Below, piece after piece: positions 53,291 through 61,368 of a stretch of DNA of 64,000 nucleotides. This DNA comes from an uncultured Bacteroidales bacterium (GTDB lineage Bacteria; Bacteroidota; Bacteroidia; Bacteroidales; UBA932): positions 1-64,000 of the forward strand of contig CAMJKI010000004.1 of NCBI GenBank assembly GCA_946406355.1, written 5' to 3'. The position numbers and the translations under genes are program-made. Each line of letters begins with the position of its first letter. Position 1 is the stretch's first letter. The notes under the pieces were generated by a model, which did no database searches, was not told the origin of the DNA, and worked only from the letters and a program-made list of their open reading frames with translations.

Positions 53291-54181
53291 ATGAAAGGGT
53301 TGTTTTCATATGCATGGGTGCTTCTGGCCCTGTTTTTCTTCCAGCTTGCGCAAGCACAGGACCGTTGGGACCAGGCGCTGGACCGTTACGAGCGAATCTG
53401 CGAAGAATGCCTGCGGCTGCGCAACCTGGCGGCCCGGGGGCAAACCGTGCCGGCCAACGACCTAAGCACCCTGTTGGGAGAACTTTCCACCCTGCGGCAG
53501 CAACTGCGGCAGGCCGAAGGCAGCATGACACCCCAGCAACAAACCCGTTTCCAGCGTATCCGGCAAACATATTCCGGTCTGTTCTCCGGCAACAGGCGGG
53601 ATTCCTTGTCGGCCATTCCGGCCGGGCCGGAAATCCCCAAACCCTTCCAGTTAAGGAAATGGCCCGTTCCACCGCCCCGCTATGTTCATCGGCCGATGAC
53701 AGTTCCGCAGAAAGAGCCCCTGCGCTTCAGTCTGGTGGCGTTCTGTGGCCTTCCGGATATTAGTTTGGGCCTGATGACCGGCCTACAAAAAGGAGCTTGG
53801 GGCGGTTATCTGAAGGCTTCTTCTACCCTTTTCCACCGCGCAACGTCGGGCCAATGCCTTTCCAACGGCACCACCTCTTCCGGGGGCTATGTGTGGACCA
53901 GCGGCAAAAACAGCACATCCCGTTTTAGCCTTAGCGGCGGTTTGATGTGGCAGGTCCTTCCATTCGCCTCAATCTATGCCGGAGCGGGGTACGGTTTCTA
54001 CCGGAAATTGTGGGAAGACGCGGCCGGACAATGGCTGGAAGTAACGGACTTGTCGACCCGTGGCCTGGCCGCAGAAGCCGGCGTCCGGGTACCTCTGGGG
54101 CATTTTCTGCTGATGGCCGGCGCCTCCACCATCGGCTTCCGTAACATCCATGCCGAAGTGGGTATCGGCTGGACCTTTTGA
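53291..54181 (+). CDS. Exported protein with predicted outer-membrane beta-barrel
   Basis: A 296-residue protein with a signal peptide ending near FQLAQAQ (residue 23). A helical, coiled-coil-like segment (about 25-95, TLLGELSTLRQQLRQAEGSMTPQQQTRFQRI) and a Pro-rich linker precede a C-terminal beta-rich domain (FSLVAFCGLPDISLGLMTG...) ending in GIGWTF, an outer-membrane type terminal strand. It is divergent from the Ser/Thr kinase across a 54-base gap; the pairing may mean a joint role in sensing at the envelope. Not otherwise recognised. Confidence 0.65.
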   Translation: MKGLFSYAWVLLALFFFQLAQAQDRWDQALDRYERICEECLRLRNLAARGQTVPANDLSTLLGELSTLRQQLRQAEGSMTPQQQTRFQRIRQTYSGLFSGNRRDSLSAIPAGPEIPKPFQLRKWPVPPPRYVHRPMTVPQKEPLRFSLVAFCGLPDISLGLMTGLQKGAWGGYLKASSTLFHRATSGQCLSNGTTSSGGYVWTSGKNSTSRFSLSGGLMWQVLPFASIYAGAGYGFYRKLWEDAAGQWLEVTDLSTRGLAAEAGVRVPLGHFLLMAGASTIGFRNIHAEVGIGWTF

Positions 54182-54303
54182 TCCTTTCCCATCATAATCC
54201 CTTTGGGAGAGGTCCCTTTCACAAGTGGGGGAACTCTCTCATTTTCCTCCACGTTTTGAGCGCTTTTCGTGGATGGGGAAAGGGAGAATCCCATCATCTT
54301 TTG

Positions 54304-54311
54304 TATCTTTG
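54304..54311 (+). promoter_or_regulatory. -7 promoter element of rsgA
   Basis: TATCTTTG ends 4 bases before the ATG at 54316, leaving essentially no leader. Confidence 0.65.
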
Positions 54312-54315
54312 CAGT

Positions 54316-55242
54316 ATGAACGAGTTGGAAGCAACGGTGGTAAAGAATGCGGGCAGCCATTATCTGCTGTCGGCGCTGCCCTCGTGGGAGGTGTTCCCGG
54401 CGGTGCTCAGGGGCAAAGTACGGCTCAAGGCCAGCGAAATCACCAATCCCGTGGCCGTGGGAGACCGGGTGCGGTACGTGCAGGAGGGGGACGGGGCCGT
54501 TATTACGGAAATCCTGCCCCGACGCAATTACGTCATTCGCCGAAGCACCAACCTTTCCCGCCAGGCGCACATCATTGCCGCCAATGTGGATATGGCGTGG
54601 CTCATCGTCTCGCTCTATTTCCCGGAGGTAAAGCTGCCTTTCCTGGACCGCATCCTAGTCACCTGCGGCGTGTACGGCATCCCTGCTACCATCGTCCTCA
54701 GCAAAACGGATCTTTACCGCGAGCCCGCGCAGGAGGAAATTGACCGCTTCCGCAGCATCTACGAGGGCGCAGGCTACCGGGTAGTGGAAACTTCCGTAGA
54801 AACCGGAGAGGGCATAGCCGATATCCGGGAAGCCTGCAAAGGAGGCGTGAACCTCTTTTCCGGGGAAAGCGGCGTGGGCAAAAGTTCCCTCATCAAGGCG
54901 CTGGACCCGGGGCTGGACCCCAAGATCGGCACCATTTCAGCCGCCCACCTGCAGGGAAAGCACACCACCTCGCTGTACGAGATGTACCCCCTTGCCTCCG
55001 GCGGCTATGTAATTGACTCTCCGGGGCTCCGGGGCTTCGGGCTGGTAGATCTGGAGAAGGAAGAGATTGCCAAGTACTTCCCGGAGATGCTCCATGCCTC
55101 GGCCGATTGCCGCTTCACCCCCTGCACACATACGCACGAACCCGGCTGCGCCGTAAAGGCCGCCGTAGATGCCGGGGTCATTGCTCCAGAGCGCTACAAT
55201 TCCTACCTGGGCATGCTGGAAGAAGATAAAAAGTTCCGATAG
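54316..55242 (+). CDS. rsgA: Ribosome small subunit-dependent GTPase A
   Basis: A 308-residue circularly permuted GTPase. An OB domain (VGDRVRYVQEGDGAVITEILPRRN) is followed by G4 (SKTDL), G1 (GESGVGKSSLIKAL), G3 (DSPGLRGFGL) and a C-terminal zinc site (CRFTPCTHTHEPGCAV). It acts in late 30S maturation. I chose the start at 54316 over an upstream frame because of the promoter spacing and the usual N-terminus. Its last codons are part of a short direct repeat that continues into the downstream gap. Confidence 0.95.
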   Translation: MNELEATVVKNAGSHYLLSALPSWEVFPAVLRGKVRLKASEITNPVAVGDRVRYVQEGDGAVITEILPRRNYVIRRSTNLSRQAHIIAANVDMAWLIVSLYFPEVKLPFLDRILVTCGVYGIPATIVLSKTDLYREPAQEEIDRFRSIYEGAGYRVVETSVETGEGIADIREACKGGVNLFSGESGVGKSSLIKALDPGLDPKIGTISAAHLQGKHTTSLYEMYPLASGGYVIDSPGLRGFGLVDLEKEEIAKYFPEMLHASADCRFTPCTHTHEPGCAVKAAVDAGVIAPERYNSYLGMLEEDKKFR

Positions 55243-55248
55243 AGCTTA

Positions 55249-55369
55249 GCAGGAAGAATAGAGCTTATGCAGGAAGATATGTATTTCCCCGATAGAGCTT
55301 ATGCAGGAAGGTATGTATTTCCCGTAGCATCGGCTATTTTTTCGCGGAGGGAAATACATACCTTCCTGC
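55249..55369 (+). repeat. Palindromic core element with direct-repeat tail, rsgA-MATE gap
   Basis: The core (55324-55348) begins GTAGCATCGGCTAT and ends TTCGCGGA, one base shorter than in the other copies. Arms of 21 bp at 55303-55323 and 55349-55369 are perfect inverse copies. The left arm is repeated directly at 55269-55290 and in part at 55249-55260, each preceded by a form of GATAGAGCTTA, which is also the end of rsgA. This is the only copy outside a gene. Confidence 0.88.
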
Positions 55370-55421
55370 CATAGAAGAGAACCGATGTTACGGAAATGAC
55401 GTTCCCCTCTGAAGAAGAACA

Positions 55422-56888
55422 ATGAAATTGAATAAGGAAATACTGCGTCTGGCCGTGCCCAGCATTCTGGCCAATATCACCGTGCCGCTGGTGGGTATGG
55501 TGGATATGGCTGTGGCCGGGCATCTTCCGGCGGGTTCTTCCGCAGCGTTCATCGGCGGCATTACCATCGGGGCCATGCTCTTCGACCTGCTCTACTGGAA
55601 CTTCGGCTTCCTGCGGGTTGGAACAGGGGGTCTGACGGCGCAGGCCTATGGAAGGCACCAGAAGGAGATTCCCGGTCAAGCCGGGAATAACGAGATTAGT
55701 ACTATCCTCCGGCGGGCGCTGCGCATTGCCTGGCTGTCGGGCATGGCGCTCATTGTCCTGCAATGGGTGGTGGTGCAGCTGGCTTTCCTGGTGGTGGACT
55801 GCAGTCCGGAGGTGCAGCAGTTGGCATCGCGTTACTTCTACATCCGCATCTGGGCGGCGCCGGCCACGCTTTCGCTCTTCGCTTTCAAGGGCTGGTTCAT
55901 CGGCCTGCAGGATACCGTGCGCCCCATGACGGCCGATCTGCTGGTGAACGGCATCAACATCGGCGCCTCCATCCTGCTGGCGCTGGGCATCGGTGGTGGC
56001 GGTACTATCCTGCCCGCGGCTCCGCTGCTCATTCCGGCCATGGGCTTCCCCGGCATTGCCCTGGGTACTGTCCTGGCCCAATGGAGCGGTTTCACCTACT
56101 CCTTCCTGGCTGCCCGCCGACGTTATGGCTGGAAGCCAATCGCCTCACACTCAGCTCCTTACGCTTCTCTCCCTGTGACTGGAGACACAGGGAGAAACAC
56201 AGAAGCGGCTGATACAGAACATATTAGCCCTGCAGAAGCACGGGCCGAAGAGGAGGGAAAGGGACGCTTCTTTACCCTGAACCGGGACCTGATACTGCGA
56301 AGCATTGGGATGATTGCCGTGTATATCGGCTTTACCGTTATCAGCGCCCGCTATGGGGATGTACTGCTGGCGGTTAGCGCCATCCTGATGAAGTTGCTCA
56401 TGTTCTTCAGCTACTTCACCGACGGTTTTGCCTATGCCGGCGAGGCGCTTACGGGCCGATTCATCGGCGAGGGCTCACAGGAAGGCGTGCGGGCCACCGT
56501 AAAGGGAACCTTCCTCTGGGGCATTGCCGTGGCGGCGCTGTTCATGCTGGTGTACGGCCTGGGCGGAGTACCGCTGCTACACCTGATGACCGACGATGCC
56601 AGCGTGGTGGAAGCCGGCCGGGCCTATCTGCCCTGGCTGTATCTGATGCCGCTCATCGGCTGTCCGGCCTTTATCTGGGACGGCATCTTTATAGGAGCCA
56701 CGGCGTCCAAGGACCTGAGGAACAGCACCCTGCTTTGCGCCGTGGGTTTCTTTGCCGTGTGGTTCGCGGGGGTGGGCTTCATGAAAACGCCCGAGGCCGC
56801 CATTCATCTGCTGATGGCTGCCTATTTCGTGCATCTGGCCATAAGGGCAGGGTATCTCACCCTCCGCTGGCCTTCCTACCAGTACTGA
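55422..56888 (+). CDS. MATE family multidrug/toxin efflux transporter
   Basis: A 488-residue, twelve-helix exporter, in the DinF-like branch: KEILRLAVPSILANITVPLVGMVDMAVAGHLP at the start and LTGRFIGEGSQEGVRATVKGT in the second half. MATE proteins exchange drugs or toxins for Na+ or H+. It is about 40-50 residues longer than usual because of two inserts: KEIPGQAGNNEIST near residues 80-92 and the hydrophilic stretch around SLPVTGDTGRNT near 247-275 in the central loop, both encoded by palindromic DNA repeats. Confidence 0.92.
   Translation: MKLNKEILRLAVPSILANITVPLVGMVDMAVAGHLPAGSSAAFIGGITIGAMLFDLLYWNFGFLRVGTGGLTAQAYGRHQKEIPGQAGNNEISTILRRALRIAWLSGMALIVLQWVVVQLAFLVVDCSPEVQQLASRYFYIRIWAAPATLSLFAFKGWFIGLQDTVRPMTADLLVNGINIGASILLALGIGGGGTILPAAPLLIPAMGFPGIALGTVLAQWSGFTYSFLAARRRYGWKPIASHSAPYASLPVTGDTGRNTEAADTEHISPAEARAEEEGKGRFFTLNRDLILRSIGMIAVYIGFTVISARYGDVLLAVSAILMKLLMFFSYFTDGFAYAGEALTGRFIGEGSQEGVRATVKGTFLWGIAVAALFMLVYGLGGVPLLHLMTDDASVVEAGRAYLPWLYLMPLIGCPAFIWDGIFIGATASKDLRNSTLLCAVGFFAVWFAGVGFMKTPEAAIHLLMAAYFVHLAIRAGYLTLRWPSYQY
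55665..55693. repeat. GAGATTCCCGG...CCGGGAAT palindrome inside the MATE gene
   Basis: GAGATTCCCGGTCAAG then CCGGGAATAACGA. It differs from the intergenic copy at 21145-21172 at only two positions. In frame it encodes EIPGQAGNNE in a loop after the second helix pair, much like palindromic elements reported inside Rickettsia genes. Confidence 0.8.
56163..56207. repeat. CTCCCTGTG...CACAGGGAG palindrome inside the MATE gene
   Basis: TCTCCCTGTG (56168-56177) and CACAGGGAGAAA (56186-56197) are separated by 8 bases, with outer arms CGCTTCT and AGAAGCG near 56163 and 56201. The same arms and spacing occur in the hairpin after pgk (30517-30550). It adds a hydrophilic stretch to the central cytoplasmic loop of the transporter. 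Confidence 0.78.
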
Positions 56889-58243
56889 TAGAACAGGGCG
56901 ATGCTCTCCATGCCGGCGAAGAGCTGGCGCAGGAGATAGCTTTCGTTGGGCGAATGGATGGTATCGCGTTCCAGGCCGAAGCCCATCAGGAGCGGATCCA
57001 CGCCCAGGATTTGCTGCATATCGGCCAGGATGGGGATGGAGCCGCCGCCGCGGGCAGGAACGGGTTCCATGCCATAGACCTCCGTCATGGCCCGGGATGC
57101 CGCCTTGAAAGCCGGAGAGCTAAGCGGAATAAGGAAACCGTTTCCGCCCTCGCAGGGCGTAACGCTCACCTTTACATACGGCGGAGCAATGGCCTGGAAG
57201 TGCTTCATGAACAGCTCGTTTATTTCCGATGCCCGCTGGTTGGGCACCAGGCGCATGGACACTTTGGCATGGGCCGATGAAGGCAGTACCGTTTTGGCGC
57301 CCGTGCCGGTGTAGCCGCCCCAGATGCCGCAAACATCCAGGCTGGGCCGGATGGCCGTACGCTCAATGGTGGTGTACCCCTTTTCACCCTTTACCTCCTT
57401 AATATCCAGGAACTGCTTGTACTCTTCCATGTCGAAGGGCGCCCGGTTGAGCATAGCCCGGTCTTCGGCCGACAGTTCCACCACCGAATCGTAGAAACCG
57501 GGGATGGTGATGTGGCCGTCGGCATCCTGCAGGGAGGCCAGCATGTTGCACAGCACGTTGATGGGATTGGCCACGGCGCCGCCGTAATGGCCGGAATGCA
57601 AGTCCTTGTTGGGACCTGTGACCGATACTTCCAGATAGGCCAGGCCACGCATTCCGCAGTTGATGGAAGGCACCTTCTCGCTGATCATGGTGGTATCCGA
57701 AACCAGCACCACATCGGCCTTCAGCAGCTCCTTGTGCTCCCGAACCCAGGCGGGCAGGGACGGGCTGCCGATTTCTTCCTCACCCTCCAGGATGAACTTT
57801 ACGTTATGCTTCAGGAGCCCCTTCCGCAGCAGGAACTCAAAGGCCTTCAGGTGCATGAACAGCTGACCTTTGTCGTCGTTGGCGCCGCGGGCGTAGATGG
57901 CTTCCTCGCCGCTGGCAGGGTCTGGAGCAATCACGGGCTCAAAGGGGTTGGTGCGCCATTTCTCCAGCGGCTCCGGCGGCTGAACATCGTAGTGGCCATA
58001 CACCAGTACGGTGCGTTCCGCGCCCATATTATATTGGCCGAACACCACCGGATGGCCGTCCGTCTCGTACACGGCCGCCTCCTGCGCGCCGGCCTCTTTC
58101 AACAGTTCCACCAGGCGGTTGGCGCAGCGGTACATGTCGGCCTTATGTTCCGGCTGGGCGCTAACGGAAGGTATACGCAATAGCGAAAAAAGCTCTTCAA
58201 AGAACCTTTCCTTATTCTCTTGGATATATTGTTTCATGGCCAT
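56876..58243 (-). CDS. M20 family metallo-dipeptidase
   Basis: A 455-residue M20 peptidase (a start at 58237 is equally possible). Metal-binding motifs are VLVYGHYDVQPPEP (His and Asp), ARGANDDKGQ, ILEGEEEIGSPSL (catalytic Glu pair) and a late Glu/His. The dimerisation domain is present (LHSGHYGGAVANPINVL). It cleaves dipeptides or short peptides in the cytoplasm. Its end overlaps the MATE gene by 13 bases, tail to tail. Confidence 0.92.
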   Translation of the reverse strand: MAMKQYIQENKERFFEELFSLLRIPSVSAQPEHKADMYRCANRLVELLKEAGAQEAAVYETDGHPVVFGQYNMGAERTVLVYGHYDVQPPEPLEKWRTNPFEPVIAPDPASGEEAIYARGANDDKGQLFMHLKAFEFLLRKGLLKHNVKFILEGEEEIGSPSLPAWVREHKELLKADVVLVSDTTMISEKVPSINCGMRGLAYLEVSVTGPNKDLHSGHYGGAVANPINVLCNMLASLQDADGHITIPGFYDSVVELSAEDRAMLNRAPFDMEEYKQFLDIKEVKGEKGYTTIERTAIRPSLDVCGIWGGYTGTGAKTVLPSSAHAKVSMRLVPNQRASEINELFMKHFQAIAPPYVKVSVTPCEGGNGFLIPLSSPAFKAASRAMTEVYGMEPVPARGGGSIPILADMQQILGVDPLLMGFGLERDTIHSPNESYLLRQLFAGMESIALFYQYW

Positions 58244-58291
58244 GTATTTTCCGCTAATTTACACATTTTTGCTCATGTGGGCAAGAAAGGT

Positions 58292-58299
58292 TATCTTTG
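58292..58299 (+). promoter_or_regulatory. -7 promoter element of the HAD gene
   Basis: TATCTTTG, 8 bases before the ATG at 58308. Confidence 0.65.
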
Positions 58300-58307
58300 C
58301 ATCTGCT

Positions 58308-58919
58308 ATGACTAAAGCTATCGTATTCGATATGGGCGGGGTGCTCATAGACCTGGACCCGCCGGCTTGCATAAAGGCCTTCAAAGAGATTCTGGGCTTT
58401 GACCGGATTACGGAAATCCTGGATCCTTTCCATCAGAAAGGCATCTACGGAGAACTGGAGGGAGGGAAACTCACTACCGACGAGTTTCGTGCCGCCGTGC
58501 TGGCCGAATCGCGCCCCGGGAGCCGTCCGGAAGATGTAGACCGGTGCATGGATGCCATGATTTCGGGGATGGAGCCCTATAAGGCCGATCTGTTGCGGGA
58601 CCTTTCAAAAAAATATCCCCTGTATCTGTTGTCCAACAACAACGAGATTGCCCGAATCCGCTACCACAAACTCCTGGAAGATCTGGGGTTGGACTGGCAG
58701 ACGCTGTTCCGGGAAGAATTCTGTTCGTTCCAGATGAAGATGCTGAAGCCTTCGCCGGAAATCTTCCGGGAGGCGGTACGCCGGATCGGCCTGCCCCCGG
58801 AGGAAATCCTTTTTGTAGACGATTCCAAGACTAACGTGGAAGCGGCCTGTTCCGTGGGCATCCATGCAGTACTTGTTCCCCAGGGAGAAGATTTGCGAAA
58901 AGTTTTTGAAAGCTTCTGA
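58308..58919 (+). CDS. HAD family hydrolase (subfamily IA)
   Basis: A 203-residue HAD protein. Motif I is AIVFDMGGVLIDLDP (the DxxG form rather than DxD), motif II YLLSNNN, the Lys in KMLKPSPEIF, and motif IV LFVDDSKTNVEAA. The alpha-helical cap lies between motifs I and II. Likely a small phosphatase for a sugar phosphate or nucleotide; the substrate is unknown. The stop TGA is followed at once by the ATG of the MFS gene, so both are probably co-transcribed, perhaps handling an organophosphate. Confidence 0.9.
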   Translation: MTKAIVFDMGGVLIDLDPPACIKAFKEILGFDRITEILDPFHQKGIYGELEGGKLTTDEFRAAVLAESRPGSRPEDVDRCMDAMISGMEPYKADLLRDLSKKYPLYLLSNNNEIARIRYHKLLEDLGLDWQTLFREEFCSFQMKMLKPSPEIFREAVRRIGLPPEEILFVDDSKTNVEAACSVGIHAVLVPQGEDLRKVFESF

Positions 58920-58920
58920 C

Positions 58921-60279
58921 ATGTCGCTGTTCCATTACTTCCGCATTAGCAAACCCGCGGCCGAAAAAGTGCCTGCCGAAGAGGTGGATGCTGCGTATAA
59001 ACGCTTCCGCACCCGCACCTTCTGGGGCGTAACCGCCGCCTACACCCTGTACTATGTGTGCCGGATGACGCTGGGCGTGGTTAAGCAGCCCCTCATCGAT
59101 GGCGGCATCCTGTCGGCCAGCCAGCTGGGTATCATCGGATCGGCCTTTTACTTTGTGTATGCGGTTGGCAAGTTCACCAACGGATTCATAGCCGATTACT
59201 GCAACATCCGCCGTTTCATGGCGGCGGGGCTGGGCGTTTCGGCCCTCATCAATCTGATTCTGGGCATACTGGGCCTGCTGCACGGACCGCTGGGCATCGG
59301 CTCCCTGGCCATGATGCTGGCTTTTGCCCTGCTTTGGGGTGTAAACGGCTGGATGCAGTCCATGGGTTCGCCGCCCGGCACCATCAGCCTTTCCCGCTGG
59401 TTCCCGCTCAAAACCCGCGGCACCATGTACAGCATCTTCAGCTCTACGCCGCAGCTGGGGAAAGCGGTTTCCATGATTCTCACGGGCTTCATCGTTGCCG
59501 CCGCAGGGTGGCAGTGGGGTTTCCTGGCCGCAGCCGCAGCGGGCGTGGCCGGCACCATCATTTCCCTGGTCTTCATTTCCGATACGCCCGAGAGCCGGGG
59601 CCTTCCCTCGGTGCAGGAACTCTCCGGAGAACCGGTGCGGGAACTGGATAAAAAGCCCACCAGAGAACTGCAGAAATGGGTTTTCCGGCATCCGGGCATT
59701 TGGGTTATCGCCATTTCCACGGCCTTCCTGTACATTACCCAGCATGCCGTGAGCGACTGGGGCGTGCTGTTCCTCCAGAAGCAAAAAACCTTCTCGCTGG
59801 AAAGCGCCACGCAGGTAATTGGCATTGCCGAAGTCTTTGGCGTAGCGGGCAACCTGATGGCCGGCTGGCTGTCGGACCGCCTGTTCCGGGGCAACCGGGT
59901 GCGCCCGGTAATGATTGCGGGCATACTGGCCGTCCTTTCCCTTACCGGCTTCCTGTTCCTGGGCGGAGGCTATTGGGCCAACATCGCCTTCGTGGCCCTG
60001 TTCAGCATGGCCTTCAGCATAGTGTTCTGCATTGTGGCCGGCCTCATGGCCCTGGACTTCGTGCCCCGGAAAGCCACCGGCGCCGCCCTGGGCATCGTGG
60101 GCATCTCCAGCTATGCCGCCGCTGGCGCCCAGTCCATAGTGAGCGGTTTTCTCATCGACGGCAATGCGGCCGATGGCCTGTACAACTTTACACCGGTTTC
60201 CATCTTCTGGACCGTCGCCTGCCTCATCGCTTTTGTGCTGCCCATTATCGGCTGGAAATACTTGCGGCCGAAGGAATAA
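58921..60279 (+). CDS. MFS transporter, organophosphate:phosphate antiporter type
   Basis: A 452-residue, twelve-helix MFS protein starting at 58921. FWGVTAAYTLYYVCRMTLGVVKQPLIDGG, SAFYFVYAVGKFTNGFIADYCNIRRFMAAG and NGWMQSMGSPPGTISLSRWFPLKTRGTMYSI are OPA family signatures (GlpT, UhpT, PgtP). It should import a phosphorylated compound such as glycerol-3-phosphate in exchange for phosphate. A glycerophosphodiesterase gene is elsewhere in the window (2288), which would provide that substrate. One base after the HAD gene. Confidence 0.92.
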   Translation: MSLFHYFRISKPAAEKVPAEEVDAAYKRFRTRTFWGVTAAYTLYYVCRMTLGVVKQPLIDGGILSASQLGIIGSAFYFVYAVGKFTNGFIADYCNIRRFMAAGLGVSALINLILGILGLLHGPLGIGSLAMMLAFALLWGVNGWMQSMGSPPGTISLSRWFPLKTRGTMYSIFSSTPQLGKAVSMILTGFIVAAAGWQWGFLAAAAAGVAGTIISLVFISDTPESRGLPSVQELSGEPVRELDKKPTRELQKWVFRHPGIWVIAISTAFLYITQHAVSDWGVLFLQKQKTFSLESATQVIGIAEVFGVAGNLMAGWLSDRLFRGNRVRPVMIAGILAVLSLTGFLFLGGGYWANIAFVALFSMAFSIVFCIVAGLMALDFVPRKATGAALGIVGISSYAAAGAQSIVSGFLIDGNAADGLYNFTPVSIFWTVACLIAFVLPIIGWKYLRPKE

Positions 60280-60311
60280 ATCACTAACTTTACTGTCCCA
60301 AACCACATAAT

Positions 60312-61241
60312 ATGAAAGACCTGCTTCGCCCTCTGGGCACCTTCAAATTTTGGAAGGAACTGGTTATCATGACGCTGGCAATGTTCATTGCAGCCGGAGC
60401 CGTGTATTATTTCCTTATGCCCAGCAACCTTATCATAGGTTCCATCACGGGTTTGTCCATGGTGCTGTCCAACCTGTTCATGGCAGCCGGCATTCCCATC
60501 AAGGTGTCGGTGATGGTTACCGTCATCAACGCCATCCTGCTGGTGCTGGCCTGGTTTCTCATCGGCCGCGAGTTTGGCGCCAAAACCGTTTATACCGCCC
60601 TTATTCTGGGTCCGCTCATCGAGCTGTGGGAAAAAATACTCCCCGTAGAGCGCCTGATGGAGCCGGGCTCCACTTCCCTCATGGGAGACATCTGGTTCGA
60701 CCTCATTTGCTTTGTACTCATCCTGAGTATCTCGCAAACCATCCTCTTCCACATCAACGCCTCCACCGGCGGCCTGGATATCCTGGCCAAGATTGTGAAC
60801 AAGTACCTGCACTTCGACATCGGCACATCCGTCACAGTGGCAGGTGCCCTCATCTGTTGCACCGCCTTTGCCGTCAACCCGTTCCGCCTGGTGGTCATCG
60901 GTATCATCGGCACTTGGATCAACGGCCTGGCCCTGGATTACTTTACAGCCAGTCTCAACCGCCGCAAACGCGTCTGCATCATTTCTTCCCGCTACGAGGA
61001 AATCCGCAAATACATTATCGAAGACCTGCAGCGGGGCTGCTCCCTGTATCAGGTAACGGGGGGCTATAACGGTCACCAGAACGTAGAAATCCAAGCCCTG
61101 CTCACCCAGGACGAGTTTGCCAATCTGATGGGTTATCTGAAGAAAAACGATATCCACGGCTTTATTACCGCCGGAAACGTGAGCGAAATCTACGGTGACT
61201 GGAACCAGAAAAAACGGGCAAAAAAGAAAATTCTGCAATAA
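60312..61241 (+). CDS. YitT family membrane protein (DUF161/DUF2179)
   Basis: A 309-residue protein with five membrane segments (MTLAMFIAAGAVYYFLMPSNLIIGSITGLSMVLSNL, and INASTGGLDILAKIVNKY) and a cytoplasmic C-terminal DUF2179 domain (QRGCSLYQVTGGYNGHQNVEIQALLTQDEFANL...ITAGNVSEIYG). The family is widespread and its function is unknown. It lies 32 bases after the MFS gene. Confidence 0.9.
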   Translation: MKDLLRPLGTFKFWKELVIMTLAMFIAAGAVYYFLMPSNLIIGSITGLSMVLSNLFMAAGIPIKVSVMVTVINAILLVLAWFLIGREFGAKTVYTALILGPLIELWEKILPVERLMEPGSTSLMGDIWFDLICFVLILSISQTILFHINASTGGLDILAKIVNKYLHFDIGTSVTVAGALICCTAFAVNPFRLVVIGIIGTWINGLALDYFTASLNRRKRVCIISSRYEEIRKYIIEDLQRGCSLYQVTGGYNGHQNVEIQALLTQDEFANLMGYLKKNDIHGFITAGNVSEIYGDWNQKKRAKKKILQ

Positions 61242-61315
61242 TTCACCGTTTTGGCACGGTATTGGAATTAAGGGGTATCAGACATAAATATTGATACCTT
61301 ACATACACTACAAAA

Positions 61316-61347
61316 ACCCGCAGCCAATTGTGAAATTCGCTGCGGGT
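61316..61347. terminator. Bidirectional terminator between yitT-like and GH27 genes
   Basis: ACCCGCAGC (61316-61324) pairs with GCTGCGGGT (61339-61347); A-rich and T-rich stretches flank it (AAAAA before, ATTGTTTT after), so it can end transcription from both sides. A smaller hairpin, GGTATCA/TGATACC, lies at 61274-61298. Confidence 0.8.
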
Positions 61348-61368
61348 ATTGTTTTATCTATATCCCTC

